The position numbers and the translations under genes were made by a program. A stretch of DNA of 64,000 nucleotides. It comes from Parietaria judaica (Eukaryota > Streptophyta > Magnoliopsida > Rosales > Urticaceae). The DNA is taken from assembly GCA_954871525.1 (NCBI GenBank), contig OX940862.1, positions 34,402,232-34,466,231 of the forward strand, in the 5' to 3' direction. Below the pieces are notes generated by a model. The model saw only the letters and a list, made by a program, of their open reading frames with translations. It had not been told where the DNA came from and searched no databases. This document shows positions 55,804 to 64,000 of this stretch, in pieces (the first letter of the stretch is position 1; each line of letters begins with the position of its first letter).

Positions 55804-56699
55804 CGAACAAACGCTAGGCCGTTGGCGTTGACGTCGGATCCAACGACGTTGTCGAACCCAACGTGACGGCACTTAACGGCCATTCGCGTCACCGCCGTTA
55901 ACGCCGTCGCCGTCGCTGCCGACGGAACGGAACTTTCCGGCACGAGATTGGCCGTCCGGCGATACGGACCGAACCACTTGTTCTGCATGTAGCGATTCTT
56001 CCGCCATGGAGGGAGAGAGAGCTCGGTGCTCCTCATGGATTTCCTCGCCGCGTCGCACATTGCTCTCACCACGCGCCGGAGATCGTCGCCGTCGCCGACG
56101 AAGATCCCCGGCAGGGAGCTCTCCAGGCGCGTGTACTGCGGCGACGCGCGCGCGATCTGGAACTCGGCTGCGAAGTCGAGGTCGACGAAGTAGCGCTTCG
56201 CGGTGGTGGCGAGGACGGCGTCGATGAACTCGTAGCTCCCGGCGGCGAGGTTGCCGGAGGAGCCCCAGCGCGTCTTGCAGATCGCCGCATTGTGGCCGAG
56301 CTCGCGCAGGCGCCACATCACGCGCCGCCGGAACGCGGCGCGGTCGGCTCGCAGCCACGAGTAGGCCTCAGCGGCCTTGGCCGCGTGCGCGGCGAGGAGC
56401 CTCCCGTAGGAGTCCGCATTGTTGCCGGCGGCGTCGCTCCACCTGAACGCGCTCTCGGCCGCGTCGGGTCTCGACTCGGCCTCGGCCTCGGCTCGGTCCG
56501 AGTCGGAGTCGCTCTGCTCCTCGGACTCCGGTTCTTCGAGGAAGCCGTGAACGAGCTCCGAGAGGCACGGCGAGTCATCGTCGTTGGCGGAGTGTTCGCT
56601 TCCGCTGCTTGCGCAGGCGAGGTCTGAGCTGACGAGTCGGTCCCTGACTCGGGCGTCGAGCGGGTCGGTGACTCGCTTGGTCCGTACAAAACCCGCCAT
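55791..56699 (-). CDS. DUF506 / PDDEXK-like family protein, 3' end altered by copia
   Basis: A single exon of 302 codons from ATG 56699, GC-rich. The N-terminus is acidic (EEPESEEQSDSDSDR). The conserved part holds LRELGHNAAICKTRW, GSYEFIDAV, RYFVDLDFAAEFQIAR, LPGIFVG and LPPWRKNRYMQNKWFGPYRR, the signature of plant DUF506 proteins (PF04720, PDDEXK nuclease-like fold; biochemical role largely unknown, several members stress- or calcium-responsive). Length is normal. The original C-terminus ...FVRTR was cut by the copia insertion; the frame now reads ...FVRISI and stops at TAA 55791-55793 inside the LTR. All conserved blocks remain, so the protein may still work, but its 3' UTR now starts in the retrotransposon. 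Confidence 0.92.
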   Translation of the reverse strand: MAGFVRTKRVTDPLDARVRDRLVSSDLACASSGSEHSANDDDSPCLSELVHGFLEEPESEEQSDSDSDRAEAEAESRPDAAESAFRWSDAAGNNADSYGRLLAAHAAKAAEAYSWLRADRAAFRRRVMWRLRELGHNAAICKTRWGSSGNLAAGSYEFIDAVLATTAKRYFVDLDFAAEFQIARASPQYTRLESSLPGIFVGDGDDLRRVVRAMCDAARKSMRSTELSLPPWRKNRYMQNKWFGPYRRTANLVPESSVPSAATATALTAVTRMAVKCRHVGFDNVVGSDVNANGLAFVRISI

Positions 56700-56793
56700 A
56701 TAGGTGGTTTTGAATGTATTGAGTTTGTTTGATTACAAGTGGTTTTTGAGTTTGGCTTTTTGGTTGAGCAAACAATGGAATGTCGCAGATGGC

Positions 56794-56800
56794 TTTTATA
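56794..56800 (-). promoter_or_regulatory. TATA box of the DUF506 gene
   Basis: The minus strand reads CCTTTATAAAAGCC, 95 bp upstream of the ATG. It gives a start near 56765 and a ~65-nt leader. Confidence 0.65.
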
Positions 56801-56973
56801 AAGGAAATGGAGGAAGCCCTTTCAAAGGCAAAGGGAATTATTTCCGAATATTCCTCCCTCAAATACTTGGATAAAATTACAAAATATAAATAATAATTAC
56901 TATTCGCAGAAAAATAATCCTTGAATTTTTTGTAAGTTATTCACAATTTATCCATTAGTTAGAACATAATTCA

Positions 56974-57067
56974 CATAATTTCGCCACTAGTTCTAAAAAG
57001 TAATATCATATCCATTAGTTAGACAACGGATATGATATTACTTTTTAGAACTAGTGGCGAAATTATG
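56974..57067. repeat. Perfect 40-bp inverted repeat (hairpin)
   Basis: 56974-57013 and 57028-57067 are exact reverse complements of 40 bp around a 14-nt loop. The loop with flank (ATCCATTAGTTAGA) also occurs directly upstream at 56951-56963. No TSD; it lies ~300 bp upstream of the DUF506 start codon. Confidence 0.92.
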
Positions 57068-58017
57068 TTCAAGATGAAAGTCTTCAATATTACTTTTAAT
57101 ATTTTTTCGCTCTTTTAATGAAATCTTAAAAATTTAATTTTGTATTAAAATTTTATACACATATTACTTATACAAATGTTTAACATACAATTAGTGATAC
57201 TTTAACTATAAATAAATGAAATTTTAAATAAAGTATTAACTAATAAATATTACAAAATTAAACATAAAAATTTAAATTAAATTTATATCACAGCAATTAA
57301 AATAAAAACAATTGAATACTTACACCGCTTACTTTTAAGAGTATAAATTTTTTTGTCGGGGTAAGAAACTTAAATTGAATGGGGAAAATGCAAGAAGATT
57401 TTACTATAAAATATCTCTATTTAAATATTACAATGTCATTATTTTGACAAATCAGACATCAAAAATTCAAGTAATAAAAAAGTAAATATATAAATGATAA
57501 TCACAGGATATCCTACTGGCTTCTGAACAAATGTCCGCATATCCAAAACGAACCCGCGTGGCTTTTTCGGACCGCCGAGGATGGTGACGTGTCATCCCCA
57601 GAACTCTCGTGGGGATAGACGGCGTCTGCCACGTGATGGCACGTGTGGAGGAGTGGGGCCCGGGGTGAGGGGTTTGGTAGTAGAAGTAGTGGTGGTGTTT
57701 ATTATTGTTGTCGCTCCTCCACTCCACTGTCTGTCTCTTGGCGAATGGGAAGGGTGAGATGGGAATAATAAATTAGACTGTTGCGTTTTCAGAAAAAGAG
57801 AGAAGACTTGATTTGAATTTTGATTATATAATTTTCTATTGGTGACTGACTAATCAAGGATATTGTTTGTTTAATGTTGTATTTAATACGTGTACAACGA
57901 AATTTAAAGTCATCATTATCATCAAAACAATTAGATGGATAGTGTTTGCTTTTAAGATCTTTCCAATTGAGACACTTCTTTGATTATTGTTTATTTATAT
58001 ATTTTGTAAGAAAGTGC
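57068..58017. other. Upstream spacer of the DUF506 gene
   Basis: AT-rich except for the island at 57530-57770, which holds the G-box cluster. No coding region supported; the minus ORF 57467-57727 is low-complexity. Confidence 0.5.
57586..57645. promoter_or_regulatory. G-box/ABRE cluster
   Basis: Two CACGTG palindromes (57630-57635 and 57640-57645, ten bases apart) and a nearby GACGTGTC (57586-57593), in a GC-richer island. These are classical bZIP/bHLH sites, often ABA- or light-linked. The cluster lies ~0.9 kb upstream of the DUF506 gene and could be its distal promoter or belong to an unseen transcript. Confidence 0.45.
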
Positions 58018-58445
58018 CGGAAGTTACTATTGACTACATCTCAAACCTATTAGAATCGTTTTTAGTTATAATATGTGACAATAACCGATCTTATGAGTCG
58101 AGAAAGCAAAAAAAGATAAGTTGTACGATCTCACGTCGCTTGGGCAAGGGATGTGCTGATAGGATGTTCCCGAGACTGTGCAAGTATGAGACTACACGAT
58201 TATCGAATATCATACTGGTATAAGACTGTATGGTCGAAGAAGTTCAGAAAGAATTGAGTTGTACTATCTATGTCAACGATATACATCTTCTTTTTTGTAC
58301 TCTAAAGTTAAGCGTGCTTAGTTTAGAGTAATTTTAGGATGAGTTATCTCATGAGAAGTTTTTCGAGAAACGTGCGACTGAAAGAAAAACTGTGTCAGCC
58401 TGTGAAAACAGTCGTCAATTCTATAGAGTATTTGGAGCGTTACAT
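58018..58445 (+). mobile_element. Cassandra-like LTR remnant with 5S rRNA-like segment
   Basis: 58302-58366 (AGTTAAGCGTGCTTAG...GAGTAATTTTAGGATGAGT...CTCATGAGAAGTTTTTCG) follows the 3' two-thirds of plant 5S rRNA, including the internal Pol III promoter region, with many C-to-T-like changes. In plants a 5S-derived block of this kind inside a larger repeat is the mark of Cassandra TRIM LTRs. The right end ...GGAGCGTTACA (to ~58445) fits an LTR terminus. The left end is not certain, and no primer site follows. Confidence 0.6.
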
Positions 58446-58449
58446 AATA

Positions 58450-60513
58450 AAAAAAAAATATCGTGAAAGTAAAAGAAATATAGCGTTAATTTACAAGCAA
58501 TACAATTTTATATTTTACTATCAACATAGAGCCGAAAACACCTCAAAACTAAACTCAAATTCAAAACAGAAAAATATAAGAAAAGGAATTTTGTGTTAAG
58601 TATATCAATTGTAGAGTATAAGTAATATTCAGTTTGTCTAATCTAAACATGTATTTAACATTATTTGAAAGTGATTTAAATTAATAAATAAACTATATTT
58701 ATTTGTTATTACGAAGTTGAGCCATAACTGATAGCTCCTGGTAGTGTTTCAAAACTCGAGAATGACCGTAAGTGTGTAACAAGAAGCTCGCAAATTCGAT
58801 TCTTAATGACATCGTTTTACATAAATTTGCAAAAACATAACCCATGAACGTGCCACATAATGTTCCGATCCACCTCATTTTTACTCTCCATATTAGGTTT
58901 ACTGCATTAAAATTCCCATTTTTCAACATTTTTTTAAAATATTATTTCTCCGTCAAATTCAGTAATCAACCCTTGAAGTTCCATCCTTTCTTAAAATAAA
59001 TTCACCTCAACCCTTAACTTATCAAATTATATATCATAATTGTGCCATGTAAAACTTTTTTCAGAATAATAAAGATTTTTATATATAACTTTTTTTTTTT
59101 TACAAACTCTATTGGTTCACTCGGATTGACACAATAAAAAAATATTTTTATTTTATTTTATGAAAACTCTATTGTTATACTCGTACCATGGTTGCCTCGT
59201 GATATATCCATAATTTGAACGTGTGAGCGGCTTTCGGATTGCATACGTTAAAACACCGGCTCCACTGCAGCATATTTATTTTTCCATAAAAAAAATTAAA
59301 ATGACTAATCCATATTATTAAACATTGATAGATATAAACACTATTTTAATGCGGAGATGATAGATTATGGAGGATAATATTCCATTGCTTAAACCTTTAT
59401 TCCTTGTGCCCACAAGAAACACCTATATTCCCTCTACAGCTCTACATAATATATATATATAAATAAAGAGTTCATCCCTTTAATCAGTGGCTTTTTGTAG
59501 ACTGAAAGGTAGAGTTTACACATTCTAATTTCTAACATGCTTTTTGATTCATTAACATTACAGTTTACGAAACTCTATTAATGGAGATCGAGCTTTTGAA
59601 CCGGATTATCATGATAGATTAGTATTAATTAAATATATATAAAAAAAATGAAAAAATCGTAATTGCGAGTCAAATATAATACACAATTAAGAAGATACTT
59701 TTCTGATAAGCCTACGTACTAAATCAACAGTTCAAATCGACGACCATACTATATACTGAATATATATATATATATATATATATATTTAAAATTTATTTAG
59801 CAAGTTATAACTTATAACCCGACCATTTAGATAGAGTCAAAATTCCAGCAATAGTCGCTCGAATTGGAAGGAGAGGCCGTCTTTTGGTGCATTAGAAGGG
59901 TGAGAGACAAATTTACACTTCATAAATTTATTGTTCTATTATATACTCTATAGTCTATACATATTATAATATTTAATAATAATAAGAATTCACCAATTGG
60001 GCATAAAACTTGATTTATTTGAGGTCTTTTTGGTCTTTCTCTACCTCATGGTCAAAGAACTATTGCAACTAGGTGGTGTCCAAGTGACTTGGTTCATCAA
60101 TGGATGCATGCACATATTAATGATCAATAATCACAATGTATATGATAAAGTAAGAAAAACTCATCACAATTTGAATTTAAATTGCAATTTTCGATCTCAT
60201 AATAAGAAAAATAATGTTGCTTTTAATAAATTATATTTAGCATTCATGAAATCTCGATCAACTTTCCAACAAGATAACATTATCTGTGTGAAGACCTACT
60301 CGAAGTTATTGGCAATTGATTAGAAACCCCACTCAGAATTTTTTCCATCGAAGCATATTTATAATATATAGTAATTCTATAGAAAGACGTACAAATTTAA
60401 TATGTAATTGAGGTTATGTACTACATAAATTGATAATTTATTAATTTATATTTCAATAATTATTTTAGCGACATTTGTTATTTTTTGTCTTCCTAGTTAA
60501 CGTTGGTGAATCC

Positions 60514-60555
<42 letters not shown>

Positions 60556-62125
60556 GTCCTGACGAAATTAGTTGCCTTTTGATAGTTTTTGGAGTTCTAT
60601 TTGAAATTTTCCTTCTTACTCTTTTATTGTTTTTATTTTATTTTTTATTTATGGGCTCTATTTAGTATGAAAATTGCGTTTTGGTATGTAATTTATACCG
60701 ATAGTAGTCAATTTAGAGTGACACATGACAGTATAATGAACTGCTACGACACAATAAGTAGTGTTACTTTCAATAAACGAAATTTTTTATCAATTATATT
60801 TTCGTAACATTAGTTATTTAAAGTTTAAACCGTTAATTTTTTTTAATTTTTTTTTTAAGCAATCATCATGGATTGCCAAGCTCTATTATAAAATATAACA
60901 ATCAACATATATATTATTATTACATCGTTGCTATGCTCGAGGCTATTATACTTGAAACGGAAACGATTAAATACGATATGGCATTTGAATGAAATGAATA
61001 TGTGATTGTTATCATCTTTTTTTCTTCGTTTTAAATGTAAAAGGATAAAATGTTCATGATATTCTTGCATTAAGAATAAGATAGGAATATGCCGAAGAAA
61101 TCATTGTCATTTTCATGGGGCCCTTGAGAGCTACCCATAATAAAATATGTGAAGAAGATGTGGACATTATCTTGACACTGTATTTCATTATAATATATAT
61201 AATAGTGAAAAATAATAGGCCCCCCAAATTTGTCATCATTGTCTGCACAAAGTACCAGAAGAACCTCCAAGAATTCACTCCTGAATATAGACTGGGATTT
61301 ATCCATATATTTATCAACCACATCTCTATTGGATAATATCATCAATATCTACTTATCCACGTTATATAACTATATCCTCTCTCTATATATATATTTATAT
61401 ATATATACGTACACTGAGATGAATCTAAGATAAATATGGAACATGTTATTGCGATGCGATGATCAGTAGTTGGATGAGATACAGTTTGGATGAGATACAG
61501 TATATTGATAAAAGTGTACGATGATTCTTTAATAATATGGTTGTCTGATTATGACTTATGCATGTAGTTCTGAGAAATAATCAGATATATATGCCACTAT
61601 GTATAAAGAATTTAGTCTCTTTTTTCGTCTTCTTTTAATCGATCTAATTATTCAGGATATTATCATAGTCCTGGTGAAAAGTAAGACTATAACTAACAGA
61701 TTAAAAATACGGTTTAAGCTTATAATTTCTTTAGGTTATAGTTAAGGCTTAAGGGTCTAAACCTGGACCAAGGTATCGGGTGTTTCGAGTTCTTTTCAGG
61801 CCTCCGGTCCTAATTGTAACGTCCGGTTTTGTTAGAAACAATGCACTGATCAAGCTTATTTTCTATTAAGAGCGAGGCTAGAATATTATTTCATGAGATG
61901 AGGCAGAAAAATTAACCGGAATATTAAATTTTTTACGTGATACGTAAAACTAGCTAGTAGCATATATTGCATAATGTACAGGTTTTCGTATAAGAACATG
62001 GTTCATAACAATCTCGTTACTTTATGACCTTCATCTAAAGATTTTTATGTTCTGAAGCATGTACATAATGCTCTAAAATTAAAGACCTAGCTTTATAGAG
62101 TTAACGGGTAAGTTAACGGGTTACA
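58450..62125. other. Long AT-rich intergenic region
   Basis: No supported gene. It contains a (TA)n run at about 59759-59787, a 38-bp poly(A) at 60514-60551, further T/A homopolymers, and unrecognised ORFs of 60-110 codons (59997-60323; 60855-61345 on the minus strand). A GC-richer scrap at 61745-61835 may be repeat-derived. Confidence 0.5.
60514..60551. repeat. Poly(A) tract
   Basis: 38 uninterrupted A. It could be a retroposon tail, but no body with a TSD was found. Confidence 0.8.
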
Positions 62126-62980
62126 ATAATAGTGGTTGAAACGTCACGTTCTTCGGTTATGCAGAAAATAACGATAAACAAACACACGCGAAAGTAAAGA
62201 GACACACGCGATGTTTTGTTAACGCAGTTCGATACCTATCTACTCTGCGGGGCCCTCACCCAGATTAATCAACATTGATAATTACAAGATGGACGTTACA
62301 CAATCGATTTGTTCACCGAACAACAAACTGGAAAATACACTCTAACCAGTGCGACCAGCGATGTAACCAGACTAGTAACCTGCTGATTAAGACGATGACA
62401 CGGCGGCTCGGCAAGCTGGTAAGGCGACTTCCGGCGAGTGTCGATCTGTGCAAGTATGCACAACTTCGTTGACGATACTGAAGTGCTTCAGACCTCTTCA
62501 GACTTCTTCTCGGGAAGAAAACGCCAACGAACGATCCACGGAAATTGTGAGAAAATGCGTAGAATGCTCTCTGTAGCTCTGAACAATTTCTCTGACTTTA
62601 TGGCTGAAAGGATGAACGAAATTAAGAGCCCTAGATCAGTTTAAATAGATCCCCAAAAGCTCTCAACAAGATAACCACTTCTTCCTCATTTTAAGGCTTT
62701 TTACTTAGTCTTTCCTTGACTAAGTATTTTCTCAATAATTCGAATTTATCCAGCTCATTTAACTCTGATATTTGACCAGCAGATAAGGGAGAACGAATTC
62801 CTTAAATATCTCAACCAAAACGGACCAAATCCGCTTTATGGATAAGGAGATCGTAGGTATGACCGTGCATATGATCAACAATACTGCCAAACATGAAACT
62901 GCACTAAACTGTCAAATAAAGACAATTTTTCAGTGGTCAAATCCTCAAATGCGACTTTGACTATTTTTGTCACCACTTTG
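62126..62980 (-). mobile_element. Copia-type LTR-like sequence, minus strand
   Basis: On the minus strand: a TATA-like CTATTTAAAC (near 62640), then after ~400 bp a block with GGTATCGAACTGCGTTAAC and CGTGTGTCTCTTTACTTTCG (62175-62240), typical of the R/U5 part of plant copia LTRs. No primer site, TSD or coding region was found, so it is a solo LTR or fragment. Borders are approximate. Confidence 0.4.
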
Positions 62981-63128
62981 GATCTTTAGGTACACGAAAG
63001 GTTCTTTGACAAAAATTTAGGTATTTTCACCGTCATTAACCCTATGAAATATGATAATTCTTTAACTACTGATAAACTAAGGGAAATGATTGTCCAAATT
63101 TAACAACTCACATCAACACTATTAACAT

Positions 63129-63900
63129 TGTTAGGAATTGCACCCAACAACCCGAGCTCCAAGATCAATTTGACGAACAAACTTGCGGAAATTTAACACG
63201 ATTTTATTGGACAGAACCACGAACTTCTCATTGATCAACAGTATATGATTACAAACAAATACAGAAGATACAAACTTGCAAAGATTTGATCTTCCTCGCG
63301 ATCGGACCCAAACAACCTTTACTCAACGATCTTCGTGAGCTACCAGTGCACAGATGCCTCCGCCGTGTAGCAACCTTCCCGTTGATCGGAGTAGACCCAG
63401 GAGACCCAGATGCTACCGGAGAACCAGACTTTCTGTGGACACGAAGAGTCTCCGACGGAATCCCCAGAAGGCACCGCTTCTGCCCGTTGTTCCAACGACT
63501 TCCAATTCGTTTCCACCGTCGACCACCGTAGTCTCGCCGTCTGTCTCGCCGGATCTTTCTCTCTTTCAAGATAGCTCTCTTTTTTCTCTCTCTGGGAATT
63601 TCTCTCTCTGTTCGCCGATGCCAACTCTTTGTTCTTGAAGAGTATTTATAGGCTCGTTCAATATAGCCGTTGTGATACTGTCCGCGAGCGTTGACTCACT
63701 GTCATCACCCGATAGGCTGCTGAGGTGTTTAAGTGACGTTGACTCACCAACGTTGCATATCACCGATAGGTGACCAACAAACATAAACCAAACTCTACAC
63801 ATCATGGCCGGTCTAACCCTTTTCGTTGCATTAGGCAAATCATTAATATGAGATAATTTTCTTTAAACTATTGTATAGCTCTTGTAGGTTCACTTTCTTC
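63129..63900 (-). mobile_element. Second LTR-like sequence, minus strand
   Basis: The plus-strand left end TGTTAGGAATTGCACCCAACA would be the minus-strand LTR 3' end. A TATA box CCTATAAATACTC on the minus strand (63639-63652) is followed by a CT/GA-rich leader. The open frame 63340-63624 lies where U5/leader would be and is not supported as a gene. No partner, primer site or TSD was established; the right border is arbitrary. Confidence 0.35.
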
Positions 63901-64000
63901 GATATAATGGTGTACACGGTATTGAAAATTCAACGTTAAAAACGTCAAAGTTTTAATTTCTTTTTCTTGCTTAATCTTTTTTATATTTTTACTTGTTTTA

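Noticed and set aside
55873..56689. Further ORFs of 60-160 codons on both strands over the DUF506 gene
   Set aside because: High GC content opens the alternative frames; only the 302-codon frame has the conserved family blocks.
60855..61345. Overlapping ORFs of 70-90 codons on both strands
   Set aside because: No recognisable domain, splice context or conservation cue.

Overview
This window is nuclear DNA of a flowering plant, most likely a eudicot. Evidence: spliced genes with GT-AG introns, AT-rich spacers, Tat-lineage Ty3 and Ty1/copia retrotransposons, an integrated pararetrovirus remnant, and dense non-autonomous DNA transposons. There are no bacterial features. Only two host genes look real: a four-exon GRAM/GEM-like gene (36.6-40.5 kb, minus) and a single-exon DUF506 (PDDEXK-like) gene (55.8-56.7 kb, minus). 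The rest is transposons and their wreckage, and many insertions can be delimited to the base from target-site duplications (TSDs).

Layout: 1-1465 is the end of a long LTR whose sister is a complete 2.73-kb solo LTR at 25517-28246 (TSD AGAAG). 1466-3169 is a decayed minus-strand retroelement end (gag-like region, Met-tRNA primer site, 542-bp LTR). 3567-18574 is a ~1-kb hAT-type element (TSD ATTTCAAG) split by a 13.96-kb Ty3/Tat retrotransposon (3631-17591, TSD GTTGC). The Tat element has gag-protease, RT, two RNase H domains and integrase on the plus strand. On the opposite strand, between pol and the 3' LTR, it carries a spliced accessory gene with its own TATA box. 18.6-24.6 kb is AT-rich spacer with hAT elements and small repeats.

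24.7-35.5 kb holds broken plus-strand pieces of a caulimovirid-like pararetrovirus, separated by the solo LTR, a Myb/SANT-like pseudogene and a third diverged LTR, and cut by a MULE-type miniature element. 35.6-43 kb has the GEM-like gene among five foldback MULE-type elements; the last (41356-42928) carries a fragment of a host spatacsin-like gene, as Pack-MULEs do. 44-50.7 kb holds PIF/Harbinger-like and hAT-like elements, including a hAT deletion derivative that keeps the transposase C-terminus.

51145-55803 is a complete copia element (129-130-bp LTRs, one open 1381-codon frame, TSD CGAAC). It sits inside the last codons of the DUF506 gene, whose original stop codon is left on the far side at 51130. 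56.7-64 kb is the DUF506 promoter side, a perfect 40-bp hairpin, a 5S-rRNA-like (Cassandra-type) LTR remnant and two minus-strand LTR-like sequences.

Order of events readable from nesting: hAT before Tat; pararetrovirus before the MULE and probably before the solo LTR; DUF506 gene before copia.
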